A DNA stretch of 64,000 bases. Source: Prunus persica. Its lineage: Eukaryota; Streptophyta; Magnoliopsida; Rosales; Rosaceae. Under the pieces are notes generated by a model, which was not told where the DNA came from, did not search any database, and worked only from the letters and a program-made list of their open reading frames with translations. The stretch is from assembly GCF_000346465.2 (NCBI RefSeq), contig NC_034009.1, positions 19,301,606 through 19,365,605 of the forward strand, written 5' to 3'. This document shows, piece by piece, positions 35,545-46,619 of this stretch. The first letter of the stretch is position 1, and each line of letters opens with the position of its first letter. The position numbers and the translations under genes were made by a program.

Positions 35545-35923
35545 AATGAACTTGTCTTTTGTTTCTCTATACTAGGGCTATTATTATTTTGATTATTATT
35601 ATATATTATTTCAACTGTTGTCTTAGTGTAATAATTTTCTACACTATTTTCTTACGTTACATTCTTGAGGCCATTTTAAATTAACATATTTAAATTCCTC
35701 ATGTTCTTTTTGTTCTTCAAACATATACATATATTCATCTAATTCACTACCGAAATTACTGGAATAATCTAATTATGATTATGAGTTTAAAGCATTAATA
35801 CTACTTTCATTATCACTTAAATTATCGTCACGACTATAAATTGATTCTAATTCTTCATTATCTTCTAATTGAAATTGTTCAATTAATTGTATTTTTTTCT
35901 CTAGGTTGCTTTCCTAATTTAGG

Positions 35924-37033
35924 ACACTTAGATCTAATATGTCCTACTTCACCATAAAGATAACATTTACATGTACTTTTATTGGGTACTTTATATTTTC
36001 TAATTCATGGTTTATTTGTTCTTTTCCTAAATTGTTTAGGGATATATTTTCTTCTTCTACAAGTTTTTGAATGTTGAATTCTAAAATTTCTATATTGTTG
36101 TTTATAAGGTCTATATTTTCTATAACTCTTTTTATATGGCTTTTTCTTCTTAAATTTTTTTATGACATCCATGTTGTTTAGGTAAATCTATATTTTTACA
36201 ACTCATGTAAAACTGTTTTTTAATTTGTCCTTTTGCTTTTATTTGACTACATTTTGATCATAATATATCATATATATATGTTGTATTCTTGCTCCTATGA
36301 ATACATCTAGTTTCCTATGGTGTTTTTACCATTCATTTCAAATTCTTTCCCTATTGGTCCTTTAATTTTTGTCATATAAGTATCTAATAAATTAAGATTA
36401 TCAATTCTGTCTGTTCTACCTAAATACTTGAAAAAATGTGAAGTATATTCACTAATATATTGTAAATCACAAATTTGTAGTTGTTCTAAATTTCTTATGG
36501 CTCTAATTTGTTTTTGTTCATTTCTACCATCTAATCTGTTATGATCTAAAAATTCATATTTAATTAATTTAACAAATGCATCTATATTAAACATTTCTTT
36601 TGCTGCTTGATGTTCTCTTGGATTTTTAGTTTTCCATGCTTGGAAGTAATAAAAAACCATTCCATCTAAAGTATACTCAAAGTAATTTAATATATCTTAT
36701 TATTGCTAAAATCTAACATTAATGCTGCGTGTACACATCCTTTTTTTCCCATCTTTTTGTTGTTTTTTCCTAGGCTTGTGGGTCTATATGATCTAGTTTT
36801 AGTATATTTCTTGCTAAACTAATTTGTTCAATTCCTTTCTAAGGGATCTTATTTTTTCTTAGTCCAAATGTTTCTTGTTGAAAAGCACTCCTAAAGGTTG
36901 CTTCATTATTTTCTCTATATGGTTCATTTGTTTGCCTAAGATTTTGTTGGCCTATTCTACTTGCAGGAGCTACAGATAGTCCAGTTGAACTATACTGGTC
37001 TTCTACTGGCATGCATTCTACTTCAATTAACAT
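35924..37033 (-). pseudogene. Pararetrovirus coat protein region with zinc finger
   Basis: The frame 36660-36307 (YYFQAWKTKNPREHQAAKEM, then LQICDLQYISEYTSHFFKYL) has the helix-rich look of a caulimovirid capsid domain; 37033-36839 is a linker. At 35971-35924 the nucleic-acid-binding finger reads CKCYLYGEVGHIRSKC, where the third Cys of the CxCx2Cx4Hx4C pattern has become Tyr (35954-35956). A region rich in Asp/Glu precedes the finger. Several frameshifts separate the pieces. Confidence 0.75.
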
Positions 37034-38035
37034 ATTTTGATATTCTTTTCTCCTAAAATATGTTCTAATCCTATATTTAAAATTAAAACTTTCATTTCTT
37101 TATTTGATAATCTATGTAATCCTAAATCATAAGTTTTATATTTTTCAATATATTTTTCTTCATTCAAATTATCTATGTCATCTATGAGTTTATCAACTAT
37201 ATTATCAAAATTATGCTTAATCATATTTATTTCTAAATTATCACATGTCACGTGTATTTCTTCATCTAATTTACTTTCTAAGTCTTCTATATCATTTATT
37301 GATTTATAATTAGTAAATCTTACAATAGCTTCACCTATATGATTTTCAAAAATTTGTGCTTTATCAAGTTGTTTATTTTTTGCTACTTGTAAATTGGGTA
37401 AAATCCATTCTGTTCATTCTAAAAGTTATTATCTACTGGTTTTGCCTCTATCATATTAACATGTTTATTACCAAAAGTTTATACTAAATTTTGAAATTCT
37501 ACATTAAATTTATAGTTATAGTTATTTGAAATTTTTCTTAAGACTAATACTTAAATGTTTGTATTCTCCGTTCATATTATAATTTTTTGTTCTTATGCTA
37601 ATTTCAATATGTTTATTAAATTCTCTAATATTCATGACATACATCCCATGACAACCAGGTTTGTGCTAAGATCTACTTTTGTTGTGGCAATAGCTGTTGC
37701 TGATGGTTATCTCATCTATCATCATATATGTATACTAATGTTTTAGTTCCTACTTGTGCTCTTGTGAGTTCAGCTATTCCTATCATAATTGTTCCTATAT
37801 GAATTTGTTGATAGTGTGAATTTTTAAGATGTTCTATTGTTGTGTTACTAAGAAAATTAAGAGTTACTTCTTTATTTATACAGCTTACTTCATGTTGACT
37901 AATGCTACTTACAATATTATGTTTATTTTCAAATATTCCTAATTGATATAAATTATATTTATTTTTTCTGAGATTTTTCAAAAGTTTTTCTAAGAAATTC
38001 TTTTGTTTCTTATTCACTAGGGTATATATCTTATG
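37034..38035 (-). pseudogene. Pararetrovirus movement protein region
   Basis: Frame 38017-37712 includes IHIGTIMIGIAELTRAQVG and VYIYDDR, the conserved core of caulimovirid (30K-type) movement proteins. A stop and frame changes follow. Frame 37251-37027 (NLEINMIKHNFDNIVDKLID) continues toward the coat protein. Such proteins widen plasmodesmata for cell-to-cell spread; this copy is broken. Confidence 0.7.
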
Positions 38036-38423
38036 TTCTAACTATTTCTTTCCTTTTCTCCTAAAGAGTTCCATTTGCTATTATCAAATGGATTTATTCA
38101 ACTTTTTCTTCTATGAGGATTATTTCCCTAAATTTTCTAATTTATCAACTATTGGGTAGTGTAGAAGTAGTATCGTGCACTACTTGATTAATTTTTGTTA
38201 TTTGTTCTTCTAATTGATCTACTTTTTTAGCTAGATTTAAAATTAGTTGGATAATTAAATTATTTTGTGTTATAGGGATATTACTACTCATTATCTAGTT
38301 TACCAACTTCTTCTAGTGCATTGATATATTTATTATTAATTTTAGAATATGTCATTAAACTAAAAGTCTGTCTATTTTATTATGTAACTTTTCTACTTGT
38401 TCAGTTAATGTTTTTTGTACTAA
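38036..38423 (-). pseudogene. Pararetrovirus ORF1, inner N-terminal segment
   Basis: After the solo LTR, the ORF1 frame resumes with QKTLTEQVEKLHNKIDRLLV and a stop. A further small open frame from about 38294 contains LAKKVDQLEEQITKINQ, which looks like a coiled coil. No enzymatic motif is visible. Confidence 0.5.
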
Positions 38424-38696
38424 TCGTTGTAAATGCATGAGTTGGTGGATAACCATCATACCTATCAGCATTCCACCATTTTTAATTGTATGTAACTTAT
38501 GTATTAAATATTTGTAGTTAATGGTTGTAACTTATTCATATGTTGTAAATGTAGTACTTAATCTCCTATCTTATAAGCCTATAAATATATGGCTCTACCA
38601 TAGATGAATGGATGAGATATACAAGTTGATTGAACAATTTCTATTGTCTTCCTCTACTCTTCATTTCTCTTTACAAATTCCCTTAGTTATATAACA
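38424..38696 (+). repeat. Copia solo LTR, 273 bp, inside pararetrovirus ORF1
   Basis: It begins CGTTGTAAATGC (first base T to C) and ends TTATATAACA. Perfect CTAAT copies flank it (38419-38423 and 38697-38701). The ORF1 frame on both sides joins across the duplication. The sequence is homologous to the Copia LTR at 901-1140, sharing the ACAAGTTGATT and TTTACAAATTCCCT segments. A TATAAATATATGG box lies near 38580. Confidence 0.85.
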
Positions 38697-38701
38697 CTAA
38701 T

Positions 38702-38964
38702 TGTATTTTTTGAACTTCTATTTTTAATTGCCCAATAATTTCTAATGATTGGAGTTCTGCTTGTTTTGGCTTGTTATCTATAAAATCTATATCTTTAATT
38801 TCTTTCTTACTATGAAATCTTTGAATATTCTTATTATTATCTTCTAATTGAGATGTTATATAGTCTAAGTTTTGTCTAATTATTTTTACGAATTTTTTCT
38901 GAAAATATTCTAATAACTGTTGAATTATTCTATTATGTTTATTGTGTTCAAATTTTACACTCAT
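38702..38964 (-). pseudogene. Pararetrovirus ORF1, N terminus
   Basis: It starts at the ATG at 38964 (MSVKFEHNKHNRIIQQLLEY) and is open to the solo LTR. It is Lys/Gln/Glu-rich, with a likely coiled coil. The role of this segment is not known to me. Confidence 0.6.
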
Positions 38965-39099
38965 TGACTAATTAAAAGGTCAATAATACTATTTTCTAAA
39001 GGACTATTACTGCTATGTAATAGCTGTTTGTGTTTTTTTTATGAAAAATAACAAACTAATGTATTATTATCTATTAAGGTACTCTATCATATAATTAAA

Positions 39100-39350
39100 A
39101 TTTATCTAAGCCTACCTTTTTCTTTTAAGATGCCTAAATACTCTTGAAATGCTTCTACAAATTCTTTACAAACTCCTAAATGATACCAGTTTCTTATTAT
39201 GCTATTCTGTACTTCTAATTTTTTTCTTGGATAATTATTTACTTTTGGTGATTTTATCAGTTCTTATAGATTCCTAATTTCTATTTGGTATTTAGCTTTC
39301 TGTCTCTTTAATTCTTGTAACCTTTCTTTTATTCTAATAGGTGCCTACCA
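39100..39350 (-). pseudogene. Coding-like stretch upstream of ORF1
   Basis: On the minus strand a frame with one stop reads IRIKERLQELKRQKAKYQIE, then NSIIRNWYHLGVCKEFVEAF, ending shortly after ILKEKGRLR. The amphipathic, charged character suggests a real viral or element-derived protein. It is either an extension of ORF1 or a separate small ORF. No domain is recognised. Confidence 0.4.
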
Positions 39351-39400
39351 AGGGCCAAACATGCAAAGGGTTTACTATTCTTAACTGGTGATTCTGGTAA

Positions 39401-40870
39401 CTAACAAAATTTTAACAGGTTATAAAACATTGGTTTTTATCAGTTGTGTTGATTGACTTCTGTCCTCAAGATACTTTACTGTTATAATTATATTATTAGG
39501 GTGCTAAAGTAAATGTTAAGGTGCTAAACTAAAGCTCTTATACAATTATTTTCGCAGGGTTTCTAGAGGCAAAAATAATAACCAGACACCATGCCTAGAA
39601 CATGGAACTGCAAAGACGCCAACTTAAAGGGCTATGGAGCAGAACTCAAAGGTCCTCTGAACTCAGAGGTTCCCTGACAGACATCCAATTATTGTTATGG
39701 CAAATATAAAACATGACCAAGTGCTCAAACAAAGTATTGATCGTTAGTTTAGCAAGATAATTACATAATTATGAAAAGTGTTTCCTTGTTTTGGACAAGA
39801 AGTCTACTAAGAAAACCAAAAATAAAAGAGAAAAAGAAATACTTAATTGCTTTTGTTGTTGGAACTATTATGATTGGGTATTAACAGTGGTCGGATTAAG
39901 GGAGTATAATAAGAGAATAAAAGAAAGTGTATGAACAAAGGGAGTTTTATTAATTGAAAACTGAAGGAGGAAGTACTGAGATTTTTTCTTCTCTGGTATT
40001 ATTGTTATTCTCTCTTCGGAGTTACAAACTATATACACCATTTTCACCGACTTCGCTAAGGATAAGAAGAGGAGCTCTCCTCTCTATCTCTCTATCTCTC
40101 TGAGCACTCTACATACTTTTGAATTTATATATGCACTTCACATGCACACACTATACAATCCAACGAATTCACATGCCTATTTCAGATGTATTCACATGCA
40201 TAAACAAACAAAGCTTTTAAAATTTGGGCTACTGCACTGTTGCTGCTGCTGACACTGTTACTGTGTTGGTGCCACTATTACTGTGCTGTCGTTGGAAAAA
40301 GAGAGGAACTTCACATGTTACTTTGGTCTTTTGTGGAGGAGAGAGGCCTAGGACTTGCATGTCGTTGATGTTTAAGATAAGGGGCTTTTCCGCCATTTTG
40401 AAAATATTTTGGGTGTGTTTGAGAGGAGCTTGTTTCTTTTGGGGATTTTTTACTAAATTTCTAAATTTCTAATATTGTAATATAAATGTGGATACTCGAT
40501 GTATTAGTGAAAGATGAATAAGCAACATTTATTGCAGTGCATCTATAGGCAAGGCACACGAAAAATTAATGACATGTTTATTAATTCATAATCAGGTGAG
40601 AAGGAATTGAGTTGAGGAGTCAAAATCTATATTTCCATTGAAGCTGTTTACTAAATTATTTGGAATCGGGGTAAGAATGATACCGATTCCTTAAGTTGTT
40701 TACTAAATTCCCATGAATCGGAATTGAAACCAATTTGATTACTAAAATGTCATTGTTGTTAAATTAAAGTGGATTACAAATTTGAAATTTTAAGGATACA
40801 ATAGGTAAAAAACATATCTTGATGGGCTAGTTCTCTAGGAATTCAAATAGTACCTCCCACCCATGAGTCC
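39401..40870. other. Non-coding region between pararetrovirus and Tat element
   Basis: No supported gene. On the minus strand 39840-40080 has a TATATAGTTTG box and an AATAAAA word, which may be viral leader or another element. From about 40600 sequence such as GTTTACTAAATT recurs, resembling a small inverted-repeat element into which the Tat element inserted. The last five bases AGTCC (40866-40870) are its target duplication. Confidence 0.4.
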
Positions 40871-41262
40871 TGTGGGAGCAAATATTTTCGTCTCCAATCA
40901 CGGCACTCCACATGAAAAAGAATATTGTCTCTTAAATTAATTAATTGAACTAATTTATTTGGCCAATTAATTAATAGGGATAATATATGAATTAATATTT
41001 AATAAGATAATATCATTAATTCAAATATTATCCTAATAAAGAGAAGATAATATCATTAATTCAGATATTATCTCAATAAAGAGATATAATCAAGTCCGAC
41101 TTGATCCCTACGAATTTGGGTAAAGAATAAACTCATTATAATAAGAGTTTATTCTCTACGAAACTCTTGCCCCGAGGCTCCTATAAATAGATGACGTCAT
41201 TCGTCATTCATCATTCAAGGTACATCTAAACCTACTCCTAAACTTGAGAAAAATACCAGAAG

Positions 41263-41320
<58 letters not shown>

Positions 41321-41577
41321 ACTCTCCATATTTTCTCCACACGGCTCCGGCCATTCGATTCACACCATACATACAACTCCATACCCTTTGCTTAGCTATT
41401 ATTTTCCTGCAAACACTCGAACTGACTTAGGCATATGAGAGTCTTTGGGCAACACCCCTCAGGTGTGGTCTATTTACTCCGGTCTTTTTTACAGGAATCG
41501 AGGAAGAGAAAGAAGAAAGATCGAAGGTTGAAGGATCTAAAAGCGAATATTCTCCCATGAGATTATTTGCACAAATA
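40871..41577 (+). repeat. Tat 5' LTR, 707 bp
   Basis: It starts TGTGGGAGCAAAT and ends TTTGCACAAATA (CA changed to TA). It has two copies of a 40-bp AATATCATTAATTC repeat, a CTATAAATAGATG TATA box at about 41180-41192, and a (CT)n run at 41262-41319. Transcription probably starts shortly after the TATA box. The leader right after it reads TTTGGTGCTTTCATTGAGAG, where the primer-binding site should lie. Confidence 0.92.
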
Positions 41578-41673
41578 TTTGGTGCTTTCATTGAGAGCAC
41601 GAGTTACACTCAAAGCGTGCTCAGGGAATTCGTTCCTCCTATTTTCCAATCCACCGAAGCCTTCCAAACAACC

Positions 41674-43850
41674 ATGGTTAGAAGCAAGAAAACAAGAGGC
41701 AAGGCTGCTGTGATGGCTCAATCCACGACACGCTCGGACCACCAGGATGCCGTGGCTTTGAGACAATCCAACACCACGGCCGAGACCGTGGCATGCCCTT
41801 ATGGCACCGCGGCAGTCATCGCTCCTCCTCCTCTCAATCCTGCGACCGGGAACACCATCTTGATAAGCCGCCGCACTACAACAGCAAGGCCTCTCGGCTG
41901 GAACCACTGTGCCACCTGCCGGACCAGCAGCTGGGACCACTGCACCGGCCTCTGCCATTGTCGTGCCATCTGAAGGCCCCGTGGCTGGATCTAGCCACCT
42001 TCATGGCACCACAACTGAGCATGGTGGAACCTCGCATCAGGGTGGGCTCATTACCACCACCGAATTTGGTCCAATCTTGGAGCAACTTCAAACATTCCTT
42101 CCATTGTCTCCATGCTCCCGCGTATACCTCCAATGAAACCCTAGCCCGTGTGCAATTGGGCTCTACACACTTTTCTCTTCCCTATCCACGAAGTCGAGTA
42201 GACCTTAATATGAGAGTTGACCAGCTAACTCAGAGAATGGACGACTAAAACAATTTGATGAGGCAGCTCCTCAACCAAGTAAACTTGGCTCAAAACCTTG
42301 GCCTTGGACAATAGGGCAAAGAGAGAAGGATGGACGAATGCGCCAATAGGCAGTTCGATGGATACCAAGCAGGTGGAGCAGTAGTAAGCAGACAATGAGA
42401 TGCCCAACAACGTAATCAGCTTGCCAACATGTCCCAAGCATCTGCAAGCCACACTCAGAGCAGACGAAGTCTCCCATCCAGATTGAATTTAAGGACGAAC
42501 GTGCGCGATAGGCTGGGCCCAAGACTTGACATCCATGCTCGCTTAGGTCCGCAGGGAAATGTTCATGAAAGGCTAGGCTCCCAAGGACGTCAAACTCACA
42601 ACCATCGCATTGAGGATTGTGAAGAAAGGCGCTCCGATGCCCACTCGCAGAGAAATATTCACAAAAGGCTAGGCTTCCAGGGAGGTCAACCTGACGGCCA
42701 TTGCAACGAGGATCGTGAAGAAAGGTGCTCCGCTGCTCGTTCTCGAAGAACCAATTCTAGTCACCAAGCTACAGAAAATCCCTCGCAAGTGCAGTCCTCC
42801 AACATGCCCCTTATGCAGCGCAACCAAGAAAGTTGACCCGTGCAAACTAATGAGGAAGTTAACCAGCCTCGCCCAAATCCTAAAGGTCATCAACGTGACC
42901 GACCAACCATATGTGTGGAAGACTTGAGAAGCTTGTAAGTAACCGACTGCGAGACTTTAGGATTGGCGTAAATTTCGAAGATGCACTACATGGAGGTAGA
43001 TCGAGCAAACTCCTCACCTTTCACCGCCAAAATCGAGCAAGCTGCTCCTCCGAAACGATTGTCAACGCCCACTTTCACATGCTTCAAAGAGGATTCCGAT
43101 CCAGAAAGCCATTTGAAGTATTTCAAGAGCCTTATGATCCTCTACAAAACTGAAGACGCGTTAATGTGAAAAGTGTTTACAATGACTTTGCGAGGAGCAG
43201 CTCAGGATTGGTTCCATACCCTGCTATCAGGGTTAATCAGCAACTTCAAGAAGCTTGCTTATGTTTTTACCAAAGAGTACACTTCTTACCAAATGATGAA
43301 AAAGAACCTTGACCACTTGTACAACCTAGGCAAGAAGCCTGACGAATCCCTTCGAGCTTACATCAAGAGATTCAAAGCCAAAAAGGCCAACATCGTAGGG
43401 TGTGATGACCGAATCGCATCCTCTGCAATCAAGGAAGGTCTTCCAGCAGAACACAACTTATGCCATGAGTTGACTATGACTTCCAGCCAGACTCTGGCAG
43501 AGGTTTTCACTACCGCGGAACGCTACGCGCTCTGGGATGATGATCGAATCGCCTCGAAGAAGTCCACTGAGCAGGAAGATCTGATGACCAAGCGAGCATA
43601 TGAAAGAAGTGACAAGCTTGGCAGCAAGGACAAAGACAAACGCACATCGCGCCCACAAGGCGAAGCCACGACAAAGGAGAACTACACCAAGTTCTCCATC
43701 CATATACATCAAATTTTAGCCCAAGTGAAGGACAAACCTTGGGTAAAAAGGCTGCCACCCTTGAAAGGAGATCCGAGTAAGAGGGATACCAGAAAGTATT
43801 GTGCTTTCCATGGGACACACGGGCATAATACGAATAATTGCTTTGCTTGA
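41674..43850 (+). pseudogene. Tat gag polyprotein, frameshifted
   Basis: It starts at ATG 41674 (MVRSKKTRGKAAVM) after the leader. Frame changes near 41850 and stops near 42246 and 42313 follow. A middle part repeats an HxRLGxQG unit (IHARLGPQGNVHERLGSQG, then IHKRLGFQG). From 42980 the capsid domain is readable: SDPESHLKYFKSLMILYK, TLRGAAQDWFHTLLSG, PDESLRAYIKRF. It closes with a zinc knuckle, KYCAFHGTHGHNTNNC, and TGA at about 43848. The longest intact piece is 43173-43850. Gag would package the RNA into virus-like particles. Confidence 0.82.
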
Positions 43851-44179
43851 AAAGTGCACCTCGAAGAAGATCCGTTACCCAATCCCTAGGGGCGGTATCT
43901 GCCAAATCAATAGCCATCAAGCAATGGCGAGGAAATGCTCAGCTCAAGGGCTGAAGAGAAGCAAGCAAACACAGTTCTTCCCTATGAATCAAGCATATCT
44001 AAAGGGAGTAGAACCAGCAGAGGAGAAAGAAGATCCTGTTCTTGACGACCGAGTATACCAAAAAGAAAATGGAATAACTACTCCCCAATAGCAATCAAAG
44101 AATCAGGGCTAAGTCGAGGGAATCCATCCGTAGGTCTCTCCTGAAGAAGGATGGAAGCCTGAAGAGGATGTTGAGCTAG

Positions 44180-45500
44180 TAGCCCATGATCCTGACAAGC
44201 CAGAGAGAAAAGCACGGATCGGCTTGCTCCTAAGCCAAGAGAAAAAGGCAGAGCTTGCAGCCTTCTCCAGGCATCGATCCCCAGATTATCTACCATCGCC
44301 TACACGTCAACCCAGCTATCAAGCCTGTAGCGCAAAAAGAGCGACAACTTCACCCCCGAGCGGGTTGTCATCATTGAAGTCGGGATCGACAAGCTTCTAG
44401 CTGCTGGTTTCATTGAAGAAGTCTCTTATGCAGAATGGCTGGCAAACGTTGTTCTAGTAGCAAAAAAAGATAAAGCCCTGTGGAGAGTGTGCGTCGACTA
44501 CACCAACCTCAACAAAGCATGCCATAAAGACAACTTTCCACTGCCAAGAATTGATCAGATCGTCGATTCAACTTCCGGCAATCAATTGCTAAGCTTCATG
44601 GATGCCTACTCAGGCTACAATGAAATCATGATACATGAAGACGACAAGGCAAAGACGTCTTTCATCATCGAAAGAGGAACATACTGCTATAAAGTCATGC
44701 CCTTTGGGTTAAAGAATGCTGGAGTAACCTACCAAAGGCTGGTGAACAAAATTTTCAAGGAGCAAATAGGCAAGACTATGGAGGTCTAGTAGACGACATG
44801 TTAGTCAAAGCTCCCGAGCGAGCAGACCACATCAAGAACCTTGCCGAGGCATTCAACATACCTTGCCGAGTCTAGTCTAGCCGATTCCTGGATACTTAGT
44901 CACCCAAAGAGGAATTGAGGCACATCCAAATCAAATCAAGGCCATACTCAATATGAAGTCACCTGCCACAACAAAGGAGATACAAAGTGTAACAGGTAGA
45001 GCGGCAGCTCTCAACCTACCTCACTTCACCTCTCTTACTCTCAAAACAGATATCTGGGTGAAGACTTGTACATCTAAATGGCGGTGTCCGACTCAGCTAT
45101 CAGCTCAGCTTTTATCTGAGAAGAGCTAGGGGCATAACGTTCAGTATTTTACACTTCAAAAGCTCTCCTCAATGCAGAAACTCGCTATTCGAAAATGAAG
45201 AACCACATTTTTTTGCTTGTGGTTTTCGCAAGAAAACTAAGGCCTTACTATCAAGCACACCAGATAATTGTCATGACGGAATTTCCTTTGAGATCGATCC
45301 TCCACAACCCCGACGCTTCTCAGCGACTCATGAAATGAGCTATTGAACTCAGTTAATACGACCTCCTCTACCGGCCGAAGACTGCTATAAAAGTTCAAGA
45401 TTTAGCAGAATTTGTTGTAGAGTTTACTCATACAGTCGAAGAAGAGAAGCTGGTCATGAAAAGTAAGGAAAAAGCAGACGACACCTCCCCCACTGATTCG
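44180..45500 (+). pseudogene. Tat reverse transcriptase and decayed RNase H
   Basis: RT is readable from about 44270 (DPQIIYHRLHVNPAIKPVAQ) through WRVCVDYTNLNKACHKDNFP, FMDAYSGYNEI and VMPFGLKNAGVTYQRLVNKI. At 44787-44800 one base is missing within the codons for the catalytic YVDD, giving a TAG stop and shifting the frame. The following DMLVKAPERADHIKNL is in another frame. RNase H (44900-45500) survives only as scattered fragments with many stops. Confidence 0.82.
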
Positions 45501-45559
45501 AACCTACCTAACGACATATGGCAGTTCCTAACCTGCCTGCCGAAATCTACCATCCGCAG

Positions 45560-46426
45560 AACAGCCCATGGCCTTTCATGCAATGGGCCATCGACTTAGT
45601 AGGCCCCATGCTAATGGCACTTGCCAAGAAAGAAATGATGATCGTCGCCACTGATTACTTTACTAAATAGATCGAGGCCGATGCTCTATCCTCTACTAAA
45701 GAAGCCGATTTGGAACGATTTATCTGGAGAAACATTATATGCCGGTTTGGTTGCCCACAATCACTAGTTACCGACAATGGCTCACAATTCATCGGTAAGA
45801 AGATCACCACATTCTTCAAAAAGTATGGGATCAAGCAGCATCTAAGTACCCCGAGATATTCTCAAGGCAACGGCCAGGCCGAGGCATCCAACAAAACAAT
45901 TTTGGATTTTTTCAAGAAGAGATTAAAAGGAGCCAAAGGAAAATGGATTGATGAGCTCCCTGGAATACTATGGGCTTATCGCACCAAGCGAAGATCAATT
46001 GGCGAAATTCCATTTTCCCTTGCCTATGGAATTAAAGTAATCATTCCTCCTCACGTCACTGTGCCCTCTATAGGCATTGAAGTGGGTAGCATTGAGCAGA
46101 ACTCCAACCAGATGAGGCTCAACCTTGACTTACCTAAAGGCGAGCACGAGAAACCCATTGTCCGAGTCGCCTCCTATCAACAGCGGTTGAAGTCTTACTA
46201 TGACAAAAGAGCCAAGATCAGACAGTTTCAACCGGGCGACCTTGTGCTAAGAAAGACCTTCATCACTGCACAAAGACAAGGGTCTAAAAAGATGAAACCC
46301 AATTGGGAAGGCGGTTACGTGATCAGCCGATCTAGGGCTAGAGGAAGCTATACGCTTGACACCATGGAAGGGAAGGAGATTCCGCGACAATGGAATGCCT
46401 GGAACCTCCAAAGATACTATCCATGA
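45560..46426 (+). pseudogene. Tat integrase
   Basis: The core starts at about WPFMQWAIDLVGPM (first catalytic Asp) and has a stop after ATDYFTK near 45669. It then runs open to 46426 through VTDNGSQFIGKKITTFF (second Asp), SQGNGQAEASNKTI (Glu), ELPGILWAYRTK and FQPGDLVLRK, and ends WNAWNLQRYYP, a C terminus typical of Tat elements. All three DDE residues are present. The single stop disables it. Confidence 0.85.
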
Positions 46427-46619
46427 CGCTTCCTCCTACCTGCTCACTCCCCAACAAATGACTGAGCACTGCACATCTCTAAAGAAGAGAAGCAACTGCT
46501 GCAATTTTTGATTTTTTTATTAAGTTATTTCCATTTCGAATAAAGTGATGTAATCTCATGAACATCAATAAAAGTTCAGTTTCTCACCCCAGAGTGTCCA
46601 AAACAAAAAACAAAAACAA

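Larger units (their letters stand above)
21460..39400 (-). mobile_element. Endogenous pararetrovirus (florendovirus-like), nested by four insertions
   Basis: Pieces of one caulimovirid genome lie in order on the minus strand: N-terminal ORF1 (38964), movement protein (about 38017), coat protein with zinc finger (36660-35924), protease (35339), RT (34780-34355 and 29565 down), RNase H (to about 28790), ORF2 (28760-27911 and 22320-21919) and an intergenic region. Subtracting A2 with A3, the hAT, the SINE, the solo LTR and their duplications leaves about 7.1 kb, close to one genome. A separate ORF2 after the RT/RNase H ORF is the arrangement known for florendoviruses. Many stops and frameshifts show it is an old, inactive copy. 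The right border is uncertain and could reach about 40100. Confidence 0.85.

Noticed and set aside
39200..39230. Minus-strand TGGTATCATTT considered as a tRNA-Met primer-binding site
   Set aside because: Only about eight bases match, and the site lies inside a coding-like frame, so it cannot be supported.
41557..42136. Antisense ORFs opposite Tat gag (41563-41958 and 41876-42133)
   Set aside because: They mirror the plus-strand gag frame and have no conserved features, unlike the antisense ORF at 47509-47998.
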